From Bacteroidales bacterium (GTDB lineage Bacteria > Bacteroidota > Bacteroidia > Bacteroidales > TTA-H9), in the NCBI GenBank assembly GCA_028689615.1, contig JAQVCV010000011.1, positions 38,176-90,109 on the forward strand: a DNA stretch of 51,934 bases, read 5' to 3'. How positions within the stretch are numbered: the first letter of the stretch is position 1; every line of letters starts with the position of its first letter. Of the stretch, positions 23,315 to 31,913 are shown in pieces. The notes beneath the pieces were generated by a model. That model ran no database searches, was not told the origin of the DNA, and saw nothing but the letters and a program-made list of their open reading frames with translations. A program made the translations under genes and the position numbers.

Positions 23315-25840
23315 TTAGCGTTTGATTAGTTTACGGGTTGTTTTATTGCGGTCCTGATCGTAGATCTGAAGCAGATAAATCCCGTTTTGAAGCCCTCTGG
23401 TGTCTATTTTTACAAATTGCTCGCCCGATGTTTGTGAAACTACAGGCTGGCCCAGGGCATTGTAGAGCATAATTTGAACTGATTCTCCGATAGTTAATTG
23501 TTGAGAAATCATCAAGTAATCACCAAATGGATTGGTGACCACAATTGAACCTGACAGATCTTCCGTTTCCTGCCATCCGATCGACGATTCCTTGTAGATT
23601 TTCACGCGTTCGTTTCCACCGAATGGAGTTGCCTGCGAAAGTATAACATCTTCAACTGTAGAATGATAACCGGGATGATCAGCAACTAAACGGTATTCGC
23701 CCGAAGGGAGGTTTCTGAATAAGAACCGGCCAGTAACATCACTCACATCATACCGAAGTTTATTCCCATGAATATCGGTTAGATAGATAACAACTCCCGG
23801 AGTGGAAATGCCGTTTGAGGAGGTAGGATCGTTCACCTCCAGCACAATTCCGTCGATGCCGAAATATCCTGTGGGAAGTGTTGGCACGGGCTGCAAATAG
23901 ATGTTTTCGCTGAAAAGGTTTTGATTGAGTTCAACGGGATTCGCCTGGGGCCAGGCTATCGCTTGCTTCGACCAGGTCGGGAAATATTTCCCTGCTTGTC
24001 TCGATTGCTCGGTGAGGGCAGCCCGAACGAGATAATTTCCCTCGAGTATATCCTGGAAATAGTAATAACCCAGATTGGAATAATGTGATGAAGTTATCGG
24101 GATAATGGTTTCATTGCTGTATATCCTGTACAGAGCTACTTCCGCTGTATCGCCTTCCGGATCAGGATTGTTGATGGGAATTGCTCCATCATAGATCGAT
24201 CCTCCCAAATCAAAATACCTGTAGGTTTGAATGGTCTTGCAAAACTGATTTTTAAGCTGGTATTTTGGCGGAATCGAATCCGAAACTTCAAGGCAAACCT
24301 GAAACATTCCTGTTGACAGGTATTGGTGTAACGGGTTTTGCATTGTGCTGTTAAACCCATCGCCAAAATTCCAGACCCATTTGGTAAGGTGCGTCCCTTT
24401 TGATTGGTCGTTGAAGTGAAACAGGTTTGATGTCAACGAAAGTGAATCGAAAGAGTAAGCAAACGACGCTTCGGGGTATTGTAAAAACCCTAAATAAATG
24501 CTGTCGGTGTGGGTATCGTTACAAAACTGAGGAAAAGAACCATTCAGGACGTGGTGCTTTACGGTGTACCATCCGGTGTCTTCGTATTGATGAATTGGAC
24601 TCATTAGTTGAGAAACAGCATCGTCTCCAAAACTCCACTCATAGAGGCTGGCCGGCCCTTGGTCTATCGGCAGAAATTTGACTGCCAGTATGTTGTTCGT
24701 GTCTCGCTCTATCGTAAATTGCGCTGAACAATCCAGGTCTGAAATGTTAATTGGCGTGCACTCCACATCGTCGCAATAATTCGGGTATTGTGAATTCCTG
24801 ATTCTAAGACAGACATTAAAACTGCCAGTATCAGCATAATTATGAAAGGGATTGATCTCAGCTGATGTTGAACCATCGCCAAAAGTCCATATCCACTCAT
24901 CCCCGGGGCCCGATGACAGATTTGTGAAGTTGAACAACATCGGATTAACAGTATCCTGAGTATAGGTAAACATCGATTGGCAAGGTATCAGTTCTATATG
25001 TACTGATTGCTCACTGGAGTCGTTGCAATAATCTGGTGCGAAAATATTGGAGACAAACAATTTGATCACGAAAGTCCCGGTATCTTCATAAGTGTGGATA
25101 GGGTTGGGCAAGTCTGAATACCTTCCGTCGCCAAAGTCCCAAAAATAACTGTTTATTGATCCGTCACCCAATGAATTGAAGTTGAATATAAAAGGGTTGA
25201 TAGGATGAGGTATTATTTCAAATTTCGAGATGCAAGGGTTTATTTTGCACTGTATGGTATCTGAGAAAACCGACCAACAGACTTCAAAGGCTAGTATGTT
25301 TTTCGCGTGGAGAGTAACTATATAAGTGCCGGTATCAGCGTAAAGATGTGATGGACTGAGGAGGGTGGAGGTTGCGCCATCACCAAAATCCCACCACAGG
25401 GAGTCAATATCTGTTCCAACGAATCCCTGGAAGTGATACAGGAATGGGTTTGAACCGTCGGGGATTGTGATGAATGAGGCATCGCAATTGACCGGAATCG
25501 GAACAACTATAGTCCGGCAGTACACATCATAACACGATTTAGTGGCATCCGAAATGTAAAGGCATACTTCATAAATACCCGATTCTGAATATAAATGTAT
25601 GGGATTGGGGTCGTTGCTGGTAAGGTTGTCTCCAAATTCCCAAAAATAGGTGACCACGGAAGTTGTACTCGATGCGTCAGTAAACTGTATTTCAAGTGGA
25701 TTAAGGCCCGAAGTTGTATAGGTAAAATAAGCCTCACAAGCGTCAGCCCCGTCTGAGACGGGTACAGCAAAACCCGAACCGATTTTTAAAAAAATCAGAA
25801 TCGAGATAATGCCTGTCAGATACTTGCCTTTCAATGCCAT
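23315..25840 (-). CDS. Six-PKD secreted protein with T9SS sorting domain
   Basis: This large surface or secreted protein of about 841 residues has a signal peptide (KGKYLTGIISILIFLKIGSGFA). It has six PKD domains, each with the W-x-FGDG-type turn (WEFGDN, WDFGDG twice, WTFGDG, WSFGDD, WNFGDG) and a following H-x-Y-x-D/S-x-G. Each of the first five begins at a Cys. A beta-rich region and a carboxypeptidase-regulatory-like domain (GYFGIDGIVLEV...LRYDVSDVTGRFLFRNLPSGEYRLV) come next. A type A T9SS C-terminal domain is at the end (GDYLMISQQL..., ALGQPVV, LQNGIYLLQIYD, ending KLIKR). PKD repeats usually act as spacers or ligand-binding domains. The frame extends to 25888, but ATG 25840 begins the signal peptide. 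Confidence 0.92.
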   Translation of the reverse strand: MALKGKYLTGIISILIFLKIGSGFAVPVSDGADACEAYFTYTTSGLNPLEIQFTDASSTTSVVTYFWEFGDNLTSNDPNPIHLYSESGIYEVCLYISDATKSCYDVYCRTIVVPIPVNCDASFITIPDGSNPFLYHFQGFVGTDIDSLWWDFGDGATSTLLSPSHLYADTGTYIVTLHAKNILAFEVCWSVFSDTIQCKINPCISKFEIIPHPINPFIFNFNSLGDGSINSYFWDFGDGRYSDLPNPIHTYEDTGTFVIKLFVSNIFAPDYCNDSSEQSVHIELIPCQSMFTYTQDTVNPMLFNFTNLSSGPGDEWIWTFGDGSTSAEINPFHNYADTGSFNVCLRIRNSQYPNYCDDVECTPINISDLDCSAQFTIERDTNNILAVKFLPIDQGPASLYEWSFGDDAVSQLMSPIHQYEDTGWYTVKHHVLNGSFPQFCNDTHTDSIYLGFLQYPEASFAYSFDSLSLTSNLFHFNDQSKGTHLTKWVWNFGDGFNSTMQNPLHQYLSTGMFQVCLEVSDSIPPKYQLKNQFCKTIQTYRYFDLGGSIYDGAIPINNPDPEGDTAEVALYRIYSNETIIPITSSHYSNLGYYYFQDILEGNYLVRAALTEQSRQAGKYFPTWSKQAIAWPQANPVELNQNLFSENIYLQPVPTLPTGYFGIDGIVLEVNDPTSSNGISTPGVVIYLTDIHGNKLRYDVSDVTGRFLFRNLPSGEYRLVADHPGYHSTVEDVILSQATPFGGNERVKIYKESSIGWQETEDLSGSIVVTNPFGDYLMISQQLTIGESVQIMLYNALGQPVVSQTSGEQFVKIDTRGLQNGIYLLQIYDQDRNKTTRKLIKR

Positions 25841-25885
25841 TGAAAATATTTTTGGTATCTCACTGATTGATTCAACAAGAAACCA

Positions 25886-25893
25886 CAAATTTA
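25886..25893 (-). promoter_or_regulatory. -7 box upstream of the PKD protein gene
   Basis: The minus-strand TAAATTTG at 25893-25886 matches TAnnTTTG and lies about 46 bp before ATG 25840. The -33 region is unclear. Confidence 0.4.
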
Positions 25894-25922
25894 GCTAAAA
25901 TCACGAATGAAATGGTAATTCG

Positions 25923-27170
25923 TTAGAATTTGATGCTTAAACCGGCATTAATTCCTAGAGAGTGTGGCGACGAAAGGTTACCTTCTTTGTAGAGGGAATG
26001 GCGATATGCCCGGTAATAGGGTTCAATTTCAAGTTGTACTCGCCGGTTGAACATGATGTCAAAACGCAACCCGGCAGTGTACATAAACCATTGTGATCTT
26101 CTTTCAGGAGTTATGGTTGTGTATTTAATGCTTGATTTAACGCCTGAAGGCATTTGAGGTTTCCCGATGTCTCTGGTTGCTTCAAAACTGATGGCTCCTC
26201 CTACCCATGCAGTCAGCCCAAACCGGCCGTAGTCGGCAATCCTGTAACCAAATTGGAGAGGAATAGTCAGGTAATTGTAACGGTTTTGTCCTAACAATGT
26301 AGTGGCCTTTGTTACTGAGTCATAGACATAAACGGTTTGAGTGATCAGGACTACACTATCTGGATTGGTGGGGTCAGGAATGAAATAATCAACTCTTATG
26401 TAAGAGTAAATGGTATCCCAGTCGCGGTAAGTAGCATCATACAAACCATTTTCTTCCCATTGATGGTGAGCAAGTCCGGTCTCAATCTGAAAACCATAGT
26501 TTTCGTATCGAAGCTTTAATTGGTTGGTGCTGGAAGAAAGAGTGGTTTTCAGTTCGTCTTCCAAGGGTTGTGTGAATTGATCATAACCTGTTGACAATCC
26601 AACTGAAAACTTACCTGGGTGTTTGTAAAAACCATCCAGACCGGCAATTTTTTCCCATGATCTGGTCCAAAAATCTGATTTCTTTAAGGTGTCGTCCTTA
26701 ACCGTTATTGCACCTGCTGCGATGGGCTGCATGAACGTAATACCTGCGTCATTTTCTCCTGATCTGGCAACGATTGTTGTGTGTTGGTTTTCAGCCCGAA
26801 GATTGATTGGAGCAGATGGCTCCTTTACAGGTGTTTTATAAGGTATATCTTGTTTAATACCAGTTGCCTGATTAGGAGGCTTTATGGTTGTGGTCTCACT
26901 AACCAAAGCTTGGTTTTTTTCTCCTGACGTAAGAACTATGGGCGATTCCTGCAAGGCGATGATGGTGGCAAGTGTTATGAGGGTTGTTGTTGCTATAGTG
27001 CCAGCAATCAAGTAGATATTATGCGCGAAGTTGGTTACATTCAGATGAATAAATTCATGCCACGAAAGGCCACGACTCACCCCGTTCCACACTTTCGGCG
27101 AGGGAGTTGGCTCGAAACTCTCCAGTTGATTCCGGAAGAGTTGGTCGATATTATCGTGCATGTTATCCAT
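25923..27170 (-). CDS. Cytoplasmic-TM-beta-barrel protein partnered with ECF sigma factor
   Basis: This 415-residue protein has an unusual layout. Residues 1-50 are soluble and acidic/aromatic (NIDQLFRNQLESFEPTPSPKVWNG), then one helix spans about 52-73. A polar, Lys/Pro-rich linker of roughly 100 residues follows. From about residue 185 comes a run of alternating strands typical of an outer-membrane beta-barrel (KFSVGLSTGYDQF, YGFQIETGLAHH, YLTIPLQFGYR, LEIEPYYRAYR), ending with LSIKF, a terminal-Phe barrel signature. The N-terminal pattern is common in Bacteroidota after ECF sigma genes and may be the sigma-binding part. The gene overlaps the sigma gene by one base (TAATG), so translation is coupled. 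Its function is unknown. Confidence 0.8.
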   Translation of the reverse strand: MDNMHDNIDQLFRNQLESFEPTPSPKVWNGVSRGLSWHEFIHLNVTNFAHNIYLIAGTIATTTLITLATIIALQESPIVLTSGEKNQALVSETTTIKPPNQATGIKQDIPYKTPVKEPSAPINLRAENQHTTIVARSGENDAGITFMQPIAAGAITVKDDTLKKSDFWTRSWEKIAGLDGFYKHPGKFSVGLSTGYDQFTQPLEDELKTTLSSSTNQLKLRYENYGFQIETGLAHHQWEENGLYDATYRDWDTIYSYIRVDYFIPDPTNPDSVVLITQTVYVYDSVTKATTLLGQNRYNYLTIPLQFGYRIADYGRFGLTAWVGGAISFEATRDIGKPQMPSGVKSSIKYTTITPERRSQWFMYTAGLRFDIMFNRRVQLEIEPYYRAYRHSLYKEGNLSSPHSLGINAGLSIKF

Positions 27171-27766
27171 TATCTCAAAGGAACAATCAATTTTTCAATT
27201 TCTTTCTGGAGGTATTTGCGAGCTTTTGAAAGCTGTGATTTTGATGTATTTACTGAAATATTGAGGGAGTCTGCGATTTCTTGGTGCGAAAACCCATCCA
27301 GTGCATACATGCTGAAAACGTGTTTATATCCTTCGGGAAGTTTTTGAATCAGACCAATTAATTGGTCGCTGCTTACCGAAGAAGCCAAAGGAGTCTGATC
27401 TTCGTTCGGGTTATCATCGCTCAAAAATGGTTCGATCACTTCCAAATCAACACTAATCCCTTTCTTTTTATTCTTCTGATATTGAGAAAGTGAAGTATTG
27501 ATCATGATACGTTTCATCCAGCCTTCAAAAGAACCTGAACCACTGTAAGTTGAGATATTGCGGAACACCTTAATAAATGCATCCTGCAAAATGTCTTCAG
27601 CTTCTGTGGCATCGTTTGAATACCTCAGGCAAACCGCGAACATTCTACGCGAATACTTCTGATACAGCAGGTTTTGAAACCGCCTCTTGCCGGTTTTACA
27701 ACCTTCTATCAGTTGCAAATCTTCAGCTGACAGCATATTCGATCCGATAGACTGGTCGGTTTTCAA
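27170..27766 (-). CDS. ECF-type sigma-70 factor
   Basis: This 198-residue ECF sigma factor has region 2 in about 25-100 (LLYQKYSRRMFAVCLRY, AEDILQDAFIKVFRNI, FEGWMKRIMINTSLS). Region 4 is in about 135-190, with the helix-turn-helix DGFSHQEIADSLNISVNTSKSQLSKARKYL. Region 3 is absent, as is normal for this class. It would direct RNA polymerase to a small regulon under control of the barrel-containing partner encoded immediately downstream. Met11 is an alternative start. A minus-strand -7 box lies about 185 bp upstream, leaving a long leader with a possible hairpin. Confidence 0.93.
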   Translation of the reverse strand: MKTDQSIGSNMLSAEDLQLIEGCKTGKRRFQNLLYQKYSRRMFAVCLRYSNDATEAEDILQDAFIKVFRNISTYSGSGSFEGWMKRIMINTSLSQYQKNKKKGISVDLEVIEPFLSDDNPNEDQTPLASSVSSDQLIGLIQKLPEGYKHVFSMYALDGFSHQEIADSLNISVNTSKSQLSKARKYLQKEIEKLIVPLR

Positions 27767-27949
27767 ATGGTTGCCTGAAGTTTATAAAAAAAAGTTTTTC
27801 TCATCATAAATCCCTTATAATTACTAATATATGGGAATAGCCTTATGGTCATTGCTGGTATGTTGAACGGTGTAAACAGTAATTTCATGCGCAATAAGGC
27901 TTAGAGTTGTGGAAATTGGCTTCAATCATCACAGGTGAATCCTTCGGGT

Positions 27950-27957
27950 CAAAGGTA
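27950..27957 (-). promoter_or_regulatory. -7 box of the ECF sigma operon
   Basis: The minus-strand TACCTTTG matches the consensus exactly. The -33 spacing is poor (TTG about 24 bp away), so the assignment is tentative. Confidence 0.4.
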
Positions 27958-28063
27958 TAAAAAAAGGATGTCATGATCACTCAATGTGCTTTTGAGCTAC
28001 AAAAACTCTTCCCGACTGTTTCTCGTGTGGATTAAAACATGCGAACGATTTGACCTATTTGCG

Positions 28064-28071
28064 TACTTTTG
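28064..28071 (+). promoter_or_regulatory. -7 box of asnS
   Basis: TACTTTTG matches TAnnTTTG. The nearest upstream TTTG is only 11 bp away, so the -33 element is unclear. Confidence 0.45.
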
Positions 28072-28174
28072 CAACCTGAATTAACCCAACGTAAGTTATC
28101 GTTAGAAACACCGTTGCAGATATTGACCTTTGTCAATTCTGTTTATTGATGTAGGGTTGTTAAAAATACTGGAT

Positions 28175-29563
28175 ATGAAGCGTTTTAGAATTTCTGATTT
28201 GCTTTTGAATGGGAAACCCGGAGAGCAGATCACTGTTATGGGCTGGGTTAGAACCAAAAGGGGTAACAAGAATGTTGCTTTTGTAGCTTTGAACGATGGT
28301 TCAACTATAAACAACCTCCAGATTGTGTTTGACTTGTCAGTATTCGCAGAAGAAGCAATGCGCCCGGTGTCAACCGGAGCTGGAATCAGGGTGGAAGGCA
28401 AGCTGGTGGAATCCATGGGAAAGGGGCAATCAGTTGAATTGCAGGCATCTTTAGTGGAGGTGTTTGGTGCCGCCGACCCCGATACCTACCCTCTGCAAAA
28501 GAAGGGGCATTCGCTTGAGTTCCTGAGGTCTATTGCTCATCTGCGTCCTCGCACCAATACTTTTGGTGCTGTCCTGCGCATACGTCATCATCTGGCTTTT
28601 GCAATCCATCAGTATTTTCATCAGAATGGCTTCTACTATATGCACACCCCGGTGATTACAGCAAGCGACGCTGAAGGTGCCGGGCAGATGTTCAGAGTAT
28701 CTGTTTTGGATGCAGCTCATCCTCCAATGACACCCGAGGGGAAAGTCGATTTCTCGCAAGACTTCTTTGGGCGCGAGTCCAGATTGACAGTCAGCGGGCA
28801 GCTTGAAGCTGAACTTGGGGCTTTGGCGTTGGGGCTGGTATATACTTTTGGCCCAACCTTCAGAGCCGAGAACTCAAATACTCCTCGTCATTTAGCAGAA
28901 TTTTGGATGATAGAGCCTGAAATGGCTTTCTTCGATATTCATGATGACATGGATCTGGCCGAAGATTTCCTGAAATATCTAATCACTTTTGCACTCGACC
29001 ATTGTGCCGATGATCTTGCCTTCTTGAATGAAATGTATGATAAAGAGTTAATAGACAGGCTTAAAGGCGTATTGGCAAATCCTTTTATGAGGCTTGACTA
29101 TACCGAAGCAATTCGCATCCTTCAGGAGTCAGGCAAGAAATTCGAGTTTCCGGTAGAGTGGGGGTGCGACCTTCAGTCGGAGCACGAGCGCTATCTTGTG
29201 GAGCAGCACTTCGGAAAACCAGTCATCCTGACCAACTACCCCAAGGACATTAAGGCTTTTTATATGAAGCAAAATGATGATGGCAGAACCGTGAGAGCTA
29301 TGGACGTATTGTTCCCAAGAATAGGCGAAATAATTGGCGGATCGCAAAGAGAGGAGAATCTTGAAAAACTCCTCAACCGTGTCAGAGAAATGGGAATGTC
29401 AGAAGAAGAGATGTGGTGGTACATCGATACACGAAAGTTTGGCTCTGTTCCACACAGTGGTTTTGGCCTTGGCTTTGAGCGTCTCGTTTTGTTTGTGACA
29501 GGTATGGCCAATATTAGAGATGTTATTCCTTTTCCTCGCACACCGCAAAATGCTGATTTTTAG
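28175..29563 (+). CDS. asnS: Asparaginyl-tRNA synthetase
   Basis: This class IIb synthetase of 462 residues charges tRNA-Asn. An N-terminal OB-fold anticodon-binding domain ([24 protein letters not shown]) is followed by the catalytic core. Motif 2 is [21 protein letters not shown] and motif 3 is GFGLGFER at 429-436. The insert [15 protein letters not shown] and the terminal [13 protein letters not shown] favour AsnRS over AspRS. The frame extends 15 codons upstream to 28130, but ATG 28175 gives the canonical start KRFRISDLL. It ends at a strong terminator. Confidence 0.97.
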   Translation: MKRFRISDLLLNGKPGEQITVMGWVRTKRGNKNVAFVALNDGSTINNLQIVFDLSVFAEEAMRPVSTGAGIRVEGKLVESMGKGQSVELQASLVEVFGAADPDTYPLQKKGHSLEFLRSIAHLRPRTNTFGAVLRIRHHLAFAIHQYFHQNGFYYMHTPVITASDAEGAGQMFRVSVLDAAHPPMTPEGKVDFSQDFFGRESRLTVSGQLEAELGALALGLVYTFGPTFRAENSNTPRHLAEFWMIEPEMAFFDIHDDMDLAEDFLKYLITFALDHCADDLAFLNEMYDKELIDRLKGVLANPFMRLDYTEAIRILQESGKKFEFPVEWGCDLQSEHERYLVEQHFGKPVILTNYPKDIKAFYMKQNDDGRTVRAMDVLFPRIGEIIGGSQREENLEKLLNRVREMGMSEEEMWWYIDTRKFGSVPHSGFGLGFERLVLFVTGMANIRDVIPFPRTPQNADF

Positions 29564-29582
29564 TTTCTAAATGTCTGATTAG

Positions 29583-29604
29583 CCGGCCTTGTGCCGGTTT
29601 TTTT
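29583..29604 (+). terminator. Intrinsic terminator of asnS
   Basis: A GC-rich 5-bp stem (29583-29587 with 29593-29597) and 5-nt loop are followed by seven T residues. Confidence 0.85.
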
Positions 29605-29642
29605 CGTTCCTGCCTAATCCAAATTTTTATAAATAAGCGCTG

Positions 29643-29672
29643 TTGTCGGTAATGCGAAATTGATTACCTTTG
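29643..29672 (+). promoter_or_regulatory. Promoter of rpoN
   Basis: TTG (29643-29645), a 19-bp spacer and TACCTTTG (29665-29672) match the Bacteroidetes consensus, giving an approximately 75-nt leader. Confidence 0.75.
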
Positions 29673-29751
29673 TTTACCTGAATTGCTTTTTAGGTATTCT
29701 GAAATAGCTTCAGACATCATTTTATAAACTCAAACTGTTGATTATAATATT

Positions 29752-31272
29752 ATGCTGAGTCAAAAACTACAGCAAAAACTCCTTCAGAAATTATCTCCAC
29801 AGCAGATCCTGTTGATGAAGCTGTTGCAGATACCGTCTATGGCATTGGAGCAAAGAATTAAGCAGGAAATTGAAGAGAATCCTGCACTCGAGGAGAGTGA
29901 ACTTCAGTTTGAGGATGAATACATACAACCCGATGGGCCTGCCGATGATTTTCAGGATCCCGTTTCGGGTGATGAGGATCACTCCAGAGATGAGCCGGAT
30001 GATTTTTCTGATCCTGAGCCTATAAAGGATAGGAATGAAGAATTTGATTTTGAGGACTATCTGGAAGATGATGATACTCCTTTGTACCGACTTCAGGCAA
30101 ACAATTCGAGTCCTGACGATGAAACCCACGAAACTCCTTTCGTTTCCGGACTTAGCTTCCAGGAAATGCTTCTTCAGCAGCTGGGTCTGAGGGTTCTGAC
30201 AGATAAACAAATGGTTATTGGCCAGCAAATCATTGGAAACATCGACGATTCAGGATACCTTAACCGTGAAATTGATGCAATGATTGACGATTTGGCTTTC
30301 ATTCATAATCTGGAGGTTAAAAGATCGGAGGTAGTTGGTGTTCTGGAGGTTGTTCAGCAGCTTGATCCTCCTGGAATTGCGGCCCGGACTTTAAGAGAAT
30401 GCCTGCTCCTTCAACTCAGGCGAAAGCCGCAAACTATGGCTGTTCAGGGAGCTATCAAGATTATAGATCGTAATTTTAATGAGTTCACCAAAAAGCACTT
30501 CGATAAAATACAGAAGAAGATTCAGCTCTCCGACGAACAGATGAAAGAAGCTGTAAACGAGATTCTTTCGCTCAATCCAAAGCCTGGTAACTCATTGAAC
30601 GAGAATCAAAGAACCACACAATACATTGTTCCCGATTTCTTTGTTTATAACAACGACGGGGAGCTTGAACTGGTGCTTAATTCGCGGAATATGCCTGAAC
30701 TAAAACTAAACCGGACTTATACCGAAATGCTTGAGACCTACGTAGAAGCCAAAGGTAAAGCTACTTCTCAGCAAAAGGAGGCCGTAATGTTTGTGAAACA
30801 AAAGGTTGATTCTGCCCGCTGGTTTATTGATGCCATCAAGCAGCGGCAACACACTTTGTCGGTAACGATGACCGCAATCATGGAGTACCAACGGGAGTTC
30901 TTTCTTACTGGCGACGAAAAAAGGATTAAACCTATGATTCTGAAAGACATCGCCGAGCGAGTTAGGCTTGATATCTCCACCATCAGCAGAGTCGCCAACA
31001 GTAAGTATGTGCAGACTCCTTACGGAACTTATTTGCTGAAGTATTTTTTCTCAGAAGCCTTAACCAACGAATCGGGAGAAGAGGTTTCAACACGTGAGAT
31101 TAAGAAGATTTTAACCGACTGTTTGGATGGTGAGGATAAAACCAAACCCCTGACTGATGAGGAATTGATGAACATTTTGAAGGAGAAAGGTTATGTAATT
31201 GCCCGGCGCACGATAGCAAAGTATCGGGAGCAGTTGGGAATTCCAGTTGCTCGACTTCGTCGGGAGTTGTAG
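29752..31272 (+). CDS. rpoN: RNA polymerase sigma-54 factor
   Basis: This 506-residue sigma-54 has a Gln/Leu-rich region I (LQQKLLQKLSPQQILLMKLLQ) that contacts activators. A strongly acidic region II spans about 45-125. Region III has the core-binding segment and the DNA-binding HTH (LKDIAERVRLDISTISRVANSKYV). The invariant RpoN box ARRTIAKYRE at 484-493 recognises the -24 element. All required parts are intact. It has its own housekeeping promoter. A receiver-less sigma-54 activator is encoded 16 kb away, and a possible sigma-54 site lies before the LruC operon. Confidence 0.97.
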   Translation: MLSQKLQQKLLQKLSPQQILLMKLLQIPSMALEQRIKQEIEENPALEESELQFEDEYIQPDGPADDFQDPVSGDEDHSRDEPDDFSDPEPIKDRNEEFDFEDYLEDDDTPLYRLQANNSSPDDETHETPFVSGLSFQEMLLQQLGLRVLTDKQMVIGQQIIGNIDDSGYLNREIDAMIDDLAFIHNLEVKRSEVVGVLEVVQQLDPPGIAARTLRECLLLQLRRKPQTMAVQGAIKIIDRNFNEFTKKHFDKIQKKIQLSDEQMKEAVNEILSLNPKPGNSLNENQRTTQYIVPDFFVYNNDGELELVLNSRNMPELKLNRTYTEMLETYVEAKGKATSQQKEAVMFVKQKVDSARWFIDAIKQRQHTLSVTMTAIMEYQREFFLTGDEKRIKPMILKDIAERVRLDISTISRVANSKYVQTPYGTYLLKYFFSEALTNESGEEVSTREIKKILTDCLDGEDKTKPLTDEELMNILKEKGYVIARRTIAKYREQLGIPVARLRREL

Positions 31273-31284
31273 CCATTTTTACTC

Positions 31285-31911
31285 GTGAACAGCAAGCAGT
31301 ATCCTGAAGTTATAGCTAAGATTATTTCAGTTGTTTCACACCCTATGGTGTTGATACAGTTTTATTTGCAGTTAAGCGTTCTGAATCGTCCAAAGCTTGA
31401 CCAAGCAACACTGTTGAAAGGTCTGATGGTCTTCCTTTTTTTAATGGCTTTGCCTGTACTGTCGATAATTTGGCTTAAAAAGATTGGAAGAGTGAGCAGT
31501 TGGGAAATGGAAAGCAGAAAGGAGAGAACCGTGCCCTTTTTGTTGATGTTGGTTTTTAATACTACTCTTTATGGCTTTTTAGTGTATTTCGACTTGTTCC
31601 CTGAACTAAAAAATTTGTTGCTGTTGGGCGGTTCTCTGGTAGCTTTTGCATTGTTGGTGAATCTGTTTTGGAAAATTAGCATTCACATGATAGGTCTTGG
31701 TAGTTTGGCGTCGTTGGTAAGTTACAATGGGTTGGGTTTTCATGTTTTTAATGTAGAAACCAATCTTTTGGTGGTTATCACCTGTGCACTGGTGGCTGCT
31801 GTCTTGGTTGCCTTCTCCCGTTACAAACTCAAAGCCCACAATCCAGCCCAAATAATAGCAGGCTGGATCGCGGGCTTTGCATTGACAACGTTTTGGCTTT
31901 ACATCTTGTAA
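31285..31911 (+). CDS. PAP2-like polytopic membrane protein
   Basis: This protein of about 208 residues has five or six hydrophobic helices. The motif-like segments KISIHMIGLGS and SRYKLKAHNPAQIIAGWIAG resemble the C2 and C3 motifs (S-x-H and S-R-x5-H) of the PAP2 phosphatase superfamily, but the first KxxxxxxRP motif is not clear. The enzymatic label is therefore tentative. Related proteins in Bacteroidota are often called PAP2-superfamily or hypothetical. The start at 31285 is GTG, 12 bp after the rpoN stop, and no ATG is available nearby in frame. It is probably cotranscribed with rpoN. Confidence 0.7.
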   Translation: MNSKQYPEVIAKIISVVSHPMVLIQFYLQLSVLNRPKLDQATLLKGLMVFLFLMALPVLSIIWLKKIGRVSSWEMESRKERTVPFLLMLVFNTTLYGFLVYFDLFPELKNLLLLGGSLVAFALLVNLFWKISIHMIGLGSLASLVSYNGLGFHVFNVETNLLVVITCALVAAVLVAFSRYKLKAHNPAQIIAGWIAGFALTTFWLYIL

Positions 31912-31913
31912 CC

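Larger units (their letters stand above)
27767..28174. other. Divergent intergenic region between sigma factor and asnS
   Basis: These 408 bp hold no convincing gene. A minus-strand -7 box TACCTTTG lies at 27957-27950, and a plus-strand box TACTTTTG lies at 28064-28071, about 104 bp before the asnS start. An inverted repeat, 27839-27844 with 27896-27901 extended by 27851-27855 with 27891-27895, could fold the sigma-factor leader. No tRNA or other RNA gene was recognised. Confidence 0.5.

Noticed and set aside
28175-29563. A functional link between asnS and the tRNA-Asn-like array
   Set aside because: They lie 28 kb apart with unrelated genes between. The coincidence is not evidence of regulation.
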